Assembly: GCF_013284035.1 (NCBI RefSeq)
Contig: NZ_CP054141.1
Span: 2,790,001-2,854,000, forward strand
Reading direction: 5' to 3'
DNA length: 64,000 bases
From: Flavobacterium sp. M31R6
Lineage (GTDB): Bacteria; Bacteroidota; Bacteroidia; Flavobacteriales; Flavobacteriaceae
Shown here: in pieces, positions 55,074 to 64,000 of the stretch
Layout of the letters: each line of letters starts with the position of its first letter
Numbering within the stretch: position 1 is the stretch's first letter
The notes under the pieces: model-generated
Databases searched by the model: none
What the model was told of the DNA's origin: nothing
The model's input: only the letters and a program-made list of their open reading frames with translations
Program-made: the position numbers and the translations under genes

Positions 55074-57494
55074 TTATCTCAAACTTGCTCCAAGTTCAGT
55101 TTCAAAATTCTTTATTAGTTTATTCATTATTTTATCAATCTGCGCATCTTCAAGTGTTTTCGCAGCATCTTGAATTGTAAAACTCAATGCGTAGGATTTT
55201 TTACCCTCAGGTAAATTTTGTCCCTCGTAAACGTCAAACAAATTGACATTTTTCAATAATGATTTTTCTGTTTGTCTGGCAATGGCATAAATAGCATCAT
55301 AAGTGACATTTTGATCAACCAATAAAGCCAAATCTCTACGAACTTCCGGATATTTTGGAATTTCAGTATATTTTATTTTGCTCGACATTAATTTTAAAAC
55401 GGCAGCCCAATTGAAATCTGCGTAGAAAACTTCTTGTTTGATTCCGAAATGTTTTAATACTGATTTCTTAACCACACCAAATTCAACTAAAGAATCATTT
55501 CCTAAACCTAAAGCAATTCCTTCTGAAAACACATCCGAATTTACTGATATACTTTTTGCGTTAGTAATTCCTAATCTTGAAAGTATGCCTTCTACATATC
55601 CTTTGAATAAAAAGAAATCGGAAGGTTTTGGGGCATTCGTCCAATTTTCTTGGTTTCTATTGCCTGTTTGAAATAAAGTTAAATGCTTAATTTCTTCGTA
55701 ACCTGATAAAAATTTATGATATGATTTTCCAAATTCAAATAATTTTAGATCAGAATTTTTACGGTTTATGTTATACGATATCGCTTCCAATCCTGAAAAT
55801 AACAAAGACTGACGCATTGTTGCCAAATCACTACTTAATGGATTTAACATTGTTACATTGTGTTCCTCTTTAAGCATTTCTGAAAGTTGCACATAAGAAG
55901 CAGTAGTCAATGAATTGGCCATCATTTCATTAAAACCTTGGGAATTCAATTGATTTGCTACTGTATTTTGTACTTTGTAATCCTCATTTCGTGGAGAATT
56001 TGAAACTGTTGCATTCAATTTTTTGGAGAATACAATGTTGTTATAGCCATACACCCTCAAAATTTCCTCGATCACATCAATTTCTCTTTGCACATCTACG
56101 CGATAAGCAGGAATAACCAACCCTAAACCAGCATCCGAAACACTGTTTATTTTTATTTCCAAAGAAGCTAAAATTTGTTTAATCGTATCTTTTGGTAGTT
56201 CTTGCCCAATAATGCGTGCAACATTTTTGAAATTTAAAAATACTGTAAAGTCTTCAATTTTCTTTTGATAAATATCTACAATATCGGATGTGATTTCTCC
56301 CCCTGCCACTTCTTGTATCAATAAAGCAGCTCTTTTCAAAGCATACTCCGTAATTGTTGGGTCAATTCCTCTTTCAAATCTAAAAGAAGCATCGGTATTC
56401 AATTGATGTCTTTTGGCAGATTTACGAATACTCACTGGATTAAAATAAGCACTTTCTAGGAAAATAGAATTGGTTGTTTCAGTCACTCCTGATTTTTTTC
56501 CTCCAAAAACACCAGCAATACACAAAGGTCCTTTTTCGTCACAAATCATTAAATCTTCTTCATGTAAAGTTCTTTCTACATCATCCAAAGTAACGAATTT
56601 TGTACCAGCGGGAAGTGTTTGAACAACAATCTTTCCTTTAATTTTTGCGGCATCAAAAGCGTGTAATGGTTGTCCTAAATCATGTAATACATAATTGGTA
56701 ACATCCACAATATTATTTTTTGGATTGATTCCAATGGCTTTCAATCTATTTTTTAACCATTCTGGAGATTCTTTTACTGAAATACCAGAAATAGTAACGC
56801 CACAATATCTTGGCGCAAGATGAATTTCTTTGACATCAACATCTATTTTTAAAGTTCTTTTGTCAACTCTAAAATTACTTACAGATGGCGTAATTAATTC
56901 AACATTAATTCCTTTTTGAATCAATCCAGCTCTTAAGTCACGCGCAGTACCTAAGTGACTCATTGCATCAGCACGATTTGGCGTTAAGCCAATCTCAAAA
57001 ACTTCGTCGTTTTCTATTTTGAAAACTTTTGACGCCAATGTTCCAGCTGGAATAGAATCATCAAGTATCATGATTCCGTCATGACTTTCGCCAAGACCCA
57101 ATTCATCCTCTGCACAAATCATCCCATGACTTTCCTGTCCTCTTATTTTCCCTTTTTTAATGGTAAAAGAATTTCCATCCTTATCAAATAAAACAGTTCC
57201 AATAGTCGCTACTGGCACTTTTTGACCTACATCAACATTACTGGCACCGCAGACAATTTGCAAAGGAACACCATCGCCTAAATCAACTGTCGTGATTTTT
57301 AATCGATCAGCATCTGGATGAGGCACACAAGTAAGAACATGTCCTACAACGATTCCTTCTAATCCGCCTTTTACCGATTGGTATTTCTCAACGATTTCAA
57401 CTTCAAGTCCTAAATCGGTAAGTAATGCTGATGTTTCATCCGATTTCCAATCAATTTTAATAAATTGTTTTAACCAGTTGTAAGATATTTTCAT
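55074..57494 (-). CDS. pheT: Phenylalanine--tRNA ligase, beta subunit
   Basis: An 806-aa PheT. The N-terminus MKISYNWLKQFIKIDW and the EMAP/OB tRNA-binding domain (VVGHVLTCVPHPDADRLKI, VCGASNVDVGQKVPVA) are typical, followed by B3/B4 (editing) and B5 domains and the C-terminal anticodon-binding FDX-ACB domain (YPEVRRDLALLVD). Full length. The alpha subunit (pheS) is not adjacent, so the subunits are encoded apart. It has its own promoter and a leader of about 130 nt. Confidence 0.97.
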   Translation of the reverse strand: MKISYNWLKQFIKIDWKSDETSALLTDLGLEVEIVEKYQSVKGGLEGIVVGHVLTCVPHPDADRLKITTVDLGDGVPLQIVCGASNVDVGQKVPVATIGTVLFDKDGNSFTIKKGKIRGQESHGMICAEDELGLGESHDGIMILDDSIPAGTLASKVFKIENDEVFEIGLTPNRADAMSHLGTARDLRAGLIQKGINVELITPSVSNFRVDKRTLKIDVDVKEIHLAPRYCGVTISGISVKESPEWLKNRLKAIGINPKNNIVDVTNYVLHDLGQPLHAFDAAKIKGKIVVQTLPAGTKFVTLDDVERTLHEEDLMICDEKGPLCIAGVFGGKKSGVTETTNSIFLESAYFNPVSIRKSAKRHQLNTDASFRFERGIDPTITEYALKRAALLIQEVAGGEITSDIVDIYQKKIEDFTVFLNFKNVARIIGQELPKDTIKQILASLEIKINSVSDAGLGLVIPAYRVDVQREIDVIEEILRVYGYNNIVFSKKLNATVSNSPRNEDYKVQNTVANQLNSQGFNEMMANSLTTASYVQLSEMLKEEHNVTMLNPLSSDLATMRQSLLFSGLEAISYNINRKNSDLKLFEFGKSYHKFLSGYEEIKHLTLFQTGNRNQENWTNAPKPSDFFLFKGYVEGILSRLGITNAKSISVNSDVFSEGIALGLGNDSLVEFGVVKKSVLKHFGIKQEVFYADFNWAAVLKLMSSKIKYTEIPKYPEVRRDLALLVDQNVTYDAIYAIARQTEKSLLKNVNLFDVYEGQNLPEGKKSYALSFTIQDAAKTLEDAQIDKIMNKLIKNFETELGASLR

Positions 57495-57541
57495 GCGAAG
57501 TTATTATATGTTTTTAATTAGAAAATGGTATTACATTTAAA

Positions 57542-57563
57542 ATTCCAATTTAAATTTTGGAAT
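57542..57563 (-). promoter_or_regulatory. Hairpin in the pheT leader
   Basis: ATTCCAA and TTGGAAT pair across 8 nt, followed on the minus strand by TTTT. It could act as a weak attenuator. The only tiny ORF overlapping it (MKLLDSKI) contains no Phe, so a pheM-like leader peptide is not supported. Confidence 0.3.
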
Positions 57564-57627
57564 CTAGCAATTTCATGTTTCGTTTTTTTCAAGATTACTT
57601 TGTCCGTTCGTCCTCCAGACTCGGGTG

Positions 57628-57635
57628 CAAATATA
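57628..57635 (-). promoter_or_regulatory. Promoter (-7) of pheT
   Basis: Reads TATATTTG on the minus strand, with TTTTG (57655-57659) exactly 19 nt upstream. Good match to the Bacteroidetes consensus. Confidence 0.7.
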
Positions 57636-57709
57636 ATCAATGTTTCGTGAGGGTCAAAACTAGTGAGCTGCAAAAATTGATTCAATTGTAACAAATTTTG
57701 ATACTCTTT

Positions 57710-58573
57710 TTATAAAAGTTCCTCAATGTGCTTTTTAATGTTTTCTGCGATTTTTGTAGTAGGTAAATCGTTATCATCGTAACCAAAAGGTTCTTCAATT
57801 TCTTCGGAAATTAATTCGATGCTGGCCAATACATAAAAAACAAAAGACACTACAGGAATTACATAATATCCTAATGTAAAAGCGTGAGGAAAAGGCAATG
57901 TTAAAATAAAAATAAAGATTATTTTTTTAATGAAAGTACTGTACGAATATGGGATTGGGGTGTTTTTTATTCGTTCACATGCACCACAAATATCAGTAAA
58001 AGACTGAATTTCACTATTTAAAACAATCAATTGATCACCAGAAATTTTATTGGCAACATACAAATCGTTTATTTTTTGGAACAGCATCTTAGCGATTTGA
58101 TTCGGTCTATGTTTGTGATGATCAATCTCTAAGTCAACATGCTCAAACAATTGCATACTTGTTTCTTCATCTTTCAAATGCTTGTTTAACATCGAAGCGT
58201 AGCTTGGAATTAGTTTCCTGAAATAAGCCAAATCCCTTTCATCCTTTAATATAACCGAAAGTTTGATAGCGAGATTTCGACTGTTATTAACCAAAGCGCC
58301 CCATAATTTGCGCCCTTCCCACCAACGATCATAGGCCGAATTGATTCTGTAAGCCAATAATAAGGAGATAACAAAACCCAATGTAGTATGAATTACAAAA
58401 AGGTTTTTGACGTGACTGGTTTCCTCTAATTTAAAATAATCAATCTCCAAGTATGCCACCACACCTGAATAAATTACAATTAAAAATAATATTGGAAATA
58501 ATTGTCTAATCGTATCCGATCTATGAAAACGAAAGATATAAGCGAACCAAATCTTAGGATTGTATGAAACCAT
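57710..58573 (-). CDS. Bestrophin family channel-like membrane protein
   Basis: A 287-aa protein of the bacterial bestrophin (YneE) family. The N-terminus MVSYNPKIWFAYIFRFHRSD and the segment NSAYDRWWEGRKLWGALVNN are characteristic; about four transmembrane helices are visible. Relatives form pentameric ion channels. It ends 215 nt before pheT and starts 24 nt after the TolC gene, so it may be read with the efflux operon. Confidence 0.9.
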   Translation of the reverse strand: MVSYNPKIWFAYIFRFHRSDTIRQLFPILFLIVIYSGVVAYLEIDYFKLEETSHVKNLFVIHTTLGFVISLLLAYRINSAYDRWWEGRKLWGALVNNSRNLAIKLSVILKDERDLAYFRKLIPSYASMLNKHLKDEETSMQLFEHVDLEIDHHKHRPNQIAKMLFQKINDLYVANKISGDQLIVLNSEIQSFTDICGACERIKNTPIPYSYSTFIKKIIFIFILTLPFPHAFTLGYYVIPVVSFVFYVLASIELISEEIEEPFGYDDNDLPTTKIAENIKKHIEELL

Positions 58574-58597
58574 TCTTACTTTTTGGTATAAAAATAG

Positions 58598-59911
58598 CTA
58601 AAAATTAAGATTACCGGCTAATTCCCTTAGTGTAATTTCAGATAATTTTGCTTGGAACTGCGCACTGCTCAAACGAATTCTTGAATTGATAAAATTCAAT
58701 TGGGCAGCTCTAATCTCAACAGAAGTAATGGTTCCTATTTTAAATTTTTCGGCAGTAATTTCAAGATTTTGCTTAGAAATAGCGGTATTATTAGCTTCTA
58801 AATCAATCAGCTCCAAATTGGTCAAATAAACCTGGAAAGCAACTGTCAAATTACTTCGCAATTGATTCAATTGTTTGTCAATCACTAATTTAGAATTATC
58901 AACTTGCATTTGGGCAATCTTTTCATTTCTGTTTTGTGCATCGCCATCAAACAAATTCAAAGAAGCCGAAAAACCATAGTTCAAGCCATGCGCAGATGAT
59001 TGAGTCGTAAAACCAAGGCTCGATTTTGTATCATTAAAATTATATCCCGAATTTAATTTAATTGTAGGATAGCGTTCCCCTTTGATTTGCTTCAATTCTA
59101 GTTCGGTTACTTTTTTATTGATGATTTGCATTTCTAACTCTGGATTTTGCTTTTCTGCCAATGCTATCAGATCAACAAGTTTCAGTTTTCGATCTACATT
59201 GATTCCTTCAGTAACTTTAAAATCAGTGTTTAAATCTCTCGCCAATAGCTGATTCAAAAGCGTTTTGGCATTAGCATAAGTTTGTTTTTCTTTTAATAAA
59301 TTACCAAGATCCGTATTCAAATCCACTTGGGCATTCAACACATCCAGTTTGGAATTTTTCCCGATAGTGTATCTGTTTTTGGTGAACTCCAGTCTCTTTT
59401 GGGAAATGATAATTGTAGAATCCAAATCAAATAACTTTTGCTGTTCCTGTATCAAATCATAATAAACCGAATTGACACTGCTTACTTTATTGATAATGGT
59501 CATTTTCAATTGGGCATCGCTCATATTTTGCAATTCTTTCAATTGATCATATTTGGCAAACATTTTTAAACCATCAAATATGGTCCAATCCAAAGCCACG
59601 CCATAATTCAAGTTATTATTTTTGGCGTTTTTTAAGTTTACCGTTGTTCCGTCTGACCGGGTTTGGGAAGTATTCAAAATACTATTATTGTCTGTAGCAA
59701 CTGCACTTAGGGAAGGCAACATTCCTGCATTTCCAATAGCTACATTTGTTTTGTCAATTTTTAAATTATTATCGGCAATTTTTATTTCATAATTGTTTTC
59801 CAATGCAATCTTAACGGCATTTTCCAGAGTAAGCAATTCTTGTGCATTTCCTATTGTGAAGCAGAAGAAAAACAGCAGGAAACTTTTAAAAAACAGTTTG
59901 GTATTCATCAT
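58598..59911 (-). CDS. TolC family outer-membrane efflux protein
   Basis: A 437-aa outer-membrane factor with signal peptide (NTKLFFKSFLLFFFCFTIGN) and two internally homologous coiled-coil halves: LTLENAVKIALENNYEI at the start and repeated long helices ending FINSRIRLSSAQFQ. It is the third gene of an RND efflux operon (fusion protein, pump, TolC) and should form the exit duct. Two tandem ATG codons at the start. Confidence 0.93.
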   Translation of the reverse strand: MMNTKLFFKSFLLFFFCFTIGNAQELLTLENAVKIALENNYEIKIADNNLKIDKTNVAIGNAGMLPSLSAVATDNNSILNTSQTRSDGTTVNLKNAKNNNLNYGVALDWTIFDGLKMFAKYDQLKELQNMSDAQLKMTIINKVSSVNSVYYDLIQEQQKLFDLDSTIIISQKRLEFTKNRYTIGKNSKLDVLNAQVDLNTDLGNLLKEKQTYANAKTLLNQLLARDLNTDFKVTEGINVDRKLKLVDLIALAEKQNPELEMQIINKKVTELELKQIKGERYPTIKLNSGYNFNDTKSSLGFTTQSSAHGLNYGFSASLNLFDGDAQNRNEKIAQMQVDNSKLVIDKQLNQLRSNLTVAFQVYLTNLELIDLEANNTAISKQNLEITAEKFKIGTITSVEIRAAQLNFINSRIRLSSAQFQAKLSEITLRELAGNLNF

Positions 59912-59934
59912 TGTTGTTTGTTTAAATAGATGCT

Positions 59935-60085
59935 AAGACACTAAGTGGCTAAGATTCTAAGTTTTTGATTATATTTTAATTAAGATGCTAAGACTCTAAG
60001 CGGCTTTCCCGATAATTATCGGGACTAAGTTAATTTACATTCTTTTCAAAAAATCTTAGTGACTCAGAAACTTAGAGTCTTAGCA
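59935..60085. repeat. Composite CTAAG/CTTAG repeat with nested palindrome
   Basis: Multiple CTAAG units on the left and CTTAG units on the right form an inverted structure; the best arms, TGCTAAGACTCTAAG (59986-60000) and its exact complement (60071-60085), are 15 bp. Between them lies the perfect 16-bp palindrome CCCGATAATTATCGGG (60008-60023). It fills most of the gap between the RND pump and TolC genes. CTTAG units recur at 20838. Confidence 0.7.
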
Positions 60086-60093
60086 ACTCAAAT

Positions 60094-63000
60094 TTACTTT
60101 TTTACATCGTTTTCATATTCATCAATATGATCAAATTCTGGGTAATGTTTACGAGCCTTAGACCACATTAGATATAAAGCCGGAATTACAAATAGAGTAA
60201 GTACCAAAGAGAAAATTGTACCTCCAACGATAACAACCCCCATTCCAATTCTACTTGTTGCAGCGGCACCTAGCGACAATGCAATTGGTAATGCTCCCAA
60301 CGAAATAGCCAAACTGGTCATCAAAATTGGGCGCAACCTTGACTCTGAAGCTTCCAAAATCGCTTCTAGTTTTGGTTTTCCTTGCTCTCGTAACTGATTG
60401 GCAAATTCAACAATCAGGATTCCGTTTTTCGTTACCAATCCAATCAACATAATAGTTCCAATTTGACTAAAAATATTCCAGGTTTGATTGAATAGCCAAA
60501 GCGAAAATAAGGCTCCTGCAACCGCCATTGGTACAGTTAATATAATGATAAACGGGTCTACAAAACTTTCAAACTGGGCTGCTAATATTAGAAAAATCAA
60601 CAATAAAGCCAATCCAAAGGCGAAAGAAGTATTCGAACTACTTTCGACAAAATCTCTCGATTCACCACCTAAATCAGTGGTAAACGAATCATCAAGAACT
60701 TTGGCCTTGATCTCGTTCATCGCATCAATTCCATCGCTAAGACTTTTGCCTGGAGCGAGACCTGCGGAAACTGTAGCCGACATGTATCGATTATTATGAT
60801 ACAACTGCGGCGGATTACTTTGTTCTTCTATCTTAACAACATTGTCCATTTGAATGAGTTCCCCTTTATTGTTTTTGACATACATTGATGTTAAATCCAA
60901 CGGTTTGGAACGATCTTCTCTTTCAAATTGACCAATTACTTGATATTGTTTTCCGTTTCTGATAAAATAGCCAAAACGCTGACCACTTAAGGAAAGCTGT
61001 AATGTTTGAGCAACATCTTTCACTGAAATTCCTAAACTTTCTGCTTTTGCTCTGTCGATTGAAACATTAATTTCAGGTTTGTTGAATTTCAAATTCACAT
61101 CGGTAACAGAGAAGACATCACTTTTTGCAGCTTCATCCATAAACAAAGGAATCTTTTCCCTAAGTTTTTCAAAATTGGGTGCTTGAATAATATACTGAAC
61201 CGGTAAACCACCACGTCTGTTTACCGCGATAGTAGGCTGTTCAATTACCGATGTTTTAGCTTCGGAATACTGACTAGTCAATTTGGTTAATTTATCTGCA
61301 ATTTCCTTTTGGGACATTTTTCTTTGATCCGGTTCCACCAATGATACTCGTATAAAACCGCTATTAACAGAAGAAGAGTTAAAACCTGGAGAAGTAATCA
61401 CCAGACTCACTTTTTTCTCTGGAATAGAATCATCTACCAATTTGGAAACTTCCTGCATAAAACGATCCGTATAATCATAGGAAGAGCCTTCGGGAGTTGT
61501 CATACGCATTACGAAACCACTTCGGTCGTCATAAGGAGCCGTTTCTTTTTTCAAAATATTGAAAAACAAATATATCAATCCAAAACAAACAATAAGAATT
61601 GGAAAACTTAACCATTTTCTCTTCATAAAACGTTCCAGCGCATTGGCATAAGTGCTGTTTAATTTTTGAAAATAGGGTTCAGTACGAATGTAGAACTTTG
61701 ATTTCTTTTGTTCCCCGCCTTTCATCAAGTAGGCATTTAGCATCGGGGTTAATGTCAAGGACACAAAAGCCGAAATCAATACGGCAGCTCCAATGACCAC
61801 ACCAAACTCTCGAAACAATCGTCCGACAAAACCTTCGAGGAAAATAACCGGCAAAAATACAGCTGCCAAAGTAATGGATATCGAAATTACTGCAAAGAAA
61901 ATCTCATTGGATCCTTTTATTGCGGCTTCTATAGGCGACATTCCTTCTTCTACTTTTTTGAAAATATTCTCGGTGACCACAATACCGTCATCCACAACTA
62001 GTCCGGTGGCAAGAACAATGGCAAGTAACGTCAATACATTTATAGAAAATCCAAAAAGCCACATAATAAAAAATGTTGCAATCAAGGAAACCGGAATATC
62101 GATTAAAGGTCTGAAAGCAATTGCCCAATCCCTAAAAAACAAAAAGATAATTAAAATCACCAATACAATCGATATTCCTAACGTTTCGGCTACTTCAATT
62201 ACTGATTTTTTTACAAAAACCGTATTGTCAATCGCTATATTTAATTTGATATCACTTGGCAAATCCTTTTTTAAGCGCTCAAACTCTTTGTAGAATGCAC
62301 TTGCAATATCCAAATAATTGGCACCCGGAAGCGGTACAATCGCCACACCAACTAGTGGAGTACCCGATTGCGTCATTTTGGTTTCAACATTTTCAGGGCC
62401 TAACTCTGCTGTACCAACATCGCTAAAACGGACTATTTTTTCACCAACTGATCGAATGATGATATTGTTGAATTGTTCTGGTTTTGAAAGATTTCCAACT
62501 GTTTTAACCGTCAATTCGGTATTGTCACCCGTAATTTTTCCAGAAGGCAATTCTACATTTTGGCTATTCAAGGCATCACGAACTTCAGCGACAGTACAAC
62601 CATATGAAGCTAACTTTTCTGGATTAATCCACAACCGCATCGCATATCTTTTTTGTCCCCAAATTTGAACTCCACTAACACCTGGAATGGTTTCGAGTCT
62701 TTGTCCGATTACATTTTCGGCATAATCACTTAGTTCCAGTGCACTTCGAGTATCACTTTGAACAGTCATCGAAATAATAGCATCTCCATTAGCGTCAGCC
62801 TTAGAAACAACTGGAGGAGCGTCAATATCTTGCGGTAAATTCCGAATCGCCTGTGATACTTTATCACGAACATCATTGGCGGCTTCTTCTAGATTTTTAT
62901 CCAAATTAAATTCGACAGTAATTGTGCTGCTCCCTTGAGCACTCGAGGAAGTTACATTTCGAATTCCATCTATAGAATTGATTGCTTTTTCTAAAGGTTC

Positions 63001-63192
63001 GGTAATTTGGGATTCAATAATATCCGAATTGGCTCCAGTATAGTTCGTTCGAATCGAAACTTGGGCTGGATCTATCGATGGAAATTCTCTAACTCCCAGA
63101 TAAGTGTAACCTATAATACCAAACAAAATAATCGTTAAGTTCATAACGATGGTCATTACAGGTCTTTTTATGCTTAAAGTGGATAAACTCAT
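60094..63192 (-). CDS. RND efflux pump, AcrB-type (HAE1)
   Basis: A 1032-aa inner-membrane RND transporter with the usual two sets of six transmembrane helices and two large periplasmic loops. The N-terminus SLSTLSIKRPVMTIVMNLTI, FPSIDPAQVSIRTNY and the proton-relay segment GLVVDDGIVVTENIFKKVEE with its paired aspartates are conserved. C-terminal repeat of the fold shows GLVTKNGILIVEFANQLREQ. It pumps amphiphilic compounds out with the fusion protein and TolC of the same operon; substrates unknown. Confidence 0.95.
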   Translation of the reverse strand: MSLSTLSIKRPVMTIVMNLTIILFGIIGYTYLGVREFPSIDPAQVSIRTNYTGANSDIIESQITEPLEKAINSIDGIRNVTSSSAQGSSTITVEFNLDKNLEEAANDVRDKVSQAIRNLPQDIDAPPVVSKADANGDAIISMTVQSDTRSALELSDYAENVIGQRLETIPGVSGVQIWGQKRYAMRLWINPEKLASYGCTVAEVRDALNSQNVELPSGKITGDNTELTVKTVGNLSKPEQFNNIIIRSVGEKIVRFSDVGTAELGPENVETKMTQSGTPLVGVAIVPLPGANYLDIASAFYKEFERLKKDLPSDIKLNIAIDNTVFVKKSVIEVAETLGISIVLVILIIFLFFRDWAIAFRPLIDIPVSLIATFFIMWLFGFSINVLTLLAIVLATGLVVDDGIVVTENIFKKVEEGMSPIEAAIKGSNEIFFAVISISITLAAVFLPVIFLEGFVGRLFREFGVVIGAAVLISAFVSLTLTPMLNAYLMKGGEQKKSKFYIRTEPYFQKLNSTYANALERFMKRKWLSFPILIVCFGLIYLFFNILKKETAPYDDRSGFVMRMTTPEGSSYDYTDRFMQEVSKLVDDSIPEKKVSLVITSPGFNSSSVNSGFIRVSLVEPDQRKMSQKEIADKLTKLTSQYSEAKTSVIEQPTIAVNRRGGLPVQYIIQAPNFEKLREKIPLFMDEAAKSDVFSVTDVNLKFNKPEINVSIDRAKAESLGISVKDVAQTLQLSLSGQRFGYFIRNGKQYQVIGQFEREDRSKPLDLTSMYVKNNKGELIQMDNVVKIEEQSNPPQLYHNNRYMSATVSAGLAPGKSLSDGIDAMNEIKAKVLDDSFTTDLGGESRDFVESSSNTSFAFGLALLLIFLILAAQFESFVDPFIIILTVPMAVAGALFSLWLFNQTWNIFSQIGTIMLIGLVTKNGILIVEFANQLREQGKPKLEAILEASESRLRPILMTSLAISLGALPIALSLGAAATSRIGMGVVIVGGTIFSLVLTLFVIPALYLMWSKARKHYPEFDHIDEYENDVKK

Positions 63193-63332
63193 AGAGATTT
63201 ATGATTTTAGAATGCTGATTTAGATTTATCTCTAAAGGCAACTAATCTTTATATTTAATAATTTCTTGTTATGTATTTTTGATTTTAGACTTTATAAAAC
63301 TGCCATTTTACGGTTCTTTTTTAAAATCTGAA

Positions 63333-63363
63333 ATGCTTCACCAATTCACTTTCGCTCGGGTCA
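63333..63363. repeat. Dispersed repeat, copy 2 (GC-rich 31-mer)
   Basis: Matches 21816-21846 at 25 of 31 positions. It lies in the 197-nt gap between the membrane fusion and RND pump genes. Confidence 0.55.
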
Positions 63364-63389
63364 GCAATCATTAATCTTCAATCCAAAAT

Positions 63390-64000
63390 TTATTTTTTTA
63401 TGCCTAAAATCACTTTTACCTTAGTAGAATCTTTCAAAGACATTACACCACTGGTTAATAGTGTATCTCCTGCTTTTAGGCCGGAAAGCACCAAGATAGA
63501 AGCATCCGTTCTGGTAGCTGTTTCTACCATAAGTTCTTTGGCTAAACCATTTTTGGCTATGAATACTTTTTTACCGTTTTGAACTGGAATAATCGCTTCG
63601 GTAGGAACGACAATCGCATCTTTTATAATGCTCAAAGGCAATGCTACATTTGCAAAAGTACCTGGCAATAATTTCCCCTGGCTATTTTCGGTAATAGCTC
63701 TTACCTGAAGAGTTCGTGTGGTTACAGCAACTTCTGGCTCAATAGCATAGACTGTTGCCGTAAATTTTTCATTAGAACCTTCAACTGTAAAACTCAAAGG
63801 CGTATTTGTCTTAACTTGAGAAGCATATTTCTCTGGAATCGAAAAAGTAATTTTCAATTTACTGCTGTTTACTAATTTTGCAACCAAAACTGTTGGTGTA
63901 ATATAAATTCCTGGCGAAATAGAACGAAGTCCAATTTTTCCCGAAAAAGGGGCACGAACCGATGTTTTCGCAATTTGTGCTTTGATTAATTGGCTTTGCG
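63390..64000 (-). CDS. Membrane fusion protein of the RND efflux system (5' end beyond the window)
   Basis: A C-terminal part of a HlyD/AcrA-type periplasmic adaptor. The frame is open to the window edge: upstream of the internal TTG at 63887 it reads QLIKAQIAKTSVRAPFSGKI then GLRSISPGIYITP, the typical second half of the lipoyl domain, so the gene starts outside. The beta-barrel (FTVEGSNEKFTATVYAIEPE) and membrane-proximal domain (VVPTEAIIPVQNGKKVFIA) follow; it ends KVKVILGIKK. First gene of the operon with the AcrB-type pump and TolC. Confidence 0.92.
   Translation of the reverse strand, partial: QSQLIKAQIAKTSVRAPFSGKIGLRSISPGIYITPTVLVAKLVNSSKLKITFSIPEKYASQVKTNTPLSFTVEGSNEKFTATVYAIEPEVAVTTRTLQVRAITENSQGKLLPGTFANVALPLSIIKDAIVVPTEAIIPVQNGKKVFIAKNGLAKELMVETATRTDASILVLSGLKAGDTLLTSGVMSLKDSTKVKVILGIKK

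Noticed and set aside
57542..57570. pheM-like leader peptide before pheT
   Set aside because: The only tiny ORF (MKLLDSKI) has no phenylalanine codons.
61793..62293. 166-codon plus-strand ORF
   Set aside because: Antisense shadow within the conserved RND pump gene.

Overview
The window is AT-rich chromosomal DNA of a Bacteroidetes bacterium, most likely a Flavobacterium or close relative. The evidence is: Bacteroidetes-type promoters (TAnnTTTG at -7) in front of many genes; type IX secretion and gliding components (PorQ, PorP/SprF, a gliding-motility C-terminal-domain adhesin with an OmpA partner); an LpxC-FabZ fusion; and dispersed intergenic repeats of a flavobacterial kind. No species call is possible from sequence alone.

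Layout. 0-7 kb: polyamine genes (a deoxyhypusine-synthase-like enzyme and arginine decarboxylase, with a small upstream ORF), aroB, proline dehydrogenase and an ABC exporter. 7.1-13.1 kb: tRNA-Val followed by an accessory island: a type IV toxin-antitoxin pair (AbiEi/AbiEii) behind a promoter bracketed by two 23-bp inverted-repeat operators, then a 999-aa primase-helicase of the TOTE conflict-system type. Two diverged copies of a tRNA-3'-end-like repeat, each followed by a terminator, bracket the island, and its right side holds other short repeats. 13.1-20.8 kb: an HD phosphohydrolase, then the lipid A block lpxD, lpxC-fabZ, lpxA, efp, a second lpxD-like gene, an NTF2-like protein and sucD. 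20.8-22.8 kb: a small unknown protein, msrB and an alpha/beta hydrolase. 22.9-31.5 kb: a glycogen block with glgA-glgC (ADP-glucose route) and glgE-maltokinase-glgB (maltose-1-phosphate route).

31.5-37.9 kb: an M48 lipoprotein protease, an MFS exporter, a four-gene ECF sigma/anti-sigma/surface-protein set and a lipoprotein. 38-47.2 kb: lon, porQ, an L,D-transpeptidase-like protein, cmk, a nucleoside permease, a small membrane protein, an RNA-like repeat and rpsA. 47.3-55 kb: a large T9SS-type adhesin with an internal 283-residue tandem duplication, its PorP/SprF and OmpA partners, and a fasciclin protein. 55-64 kb, minus strand: pheT, a bestrophin, and a TolC / AcrB-type / membrane-fusion efflux operon whose first gene runs off the right edge.

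Most of the window is core chromosome. The accessory and most interesting part is the island at about 7.3-13.05 kb, a candidate defence module. A second point of interest is the deoxyhypusine-synthase-like gene beside arginine decarboxylase, which fits homospermidine production better than eIF5A modification. No CRISPR array, integrase or complete insertion sequence was seen.
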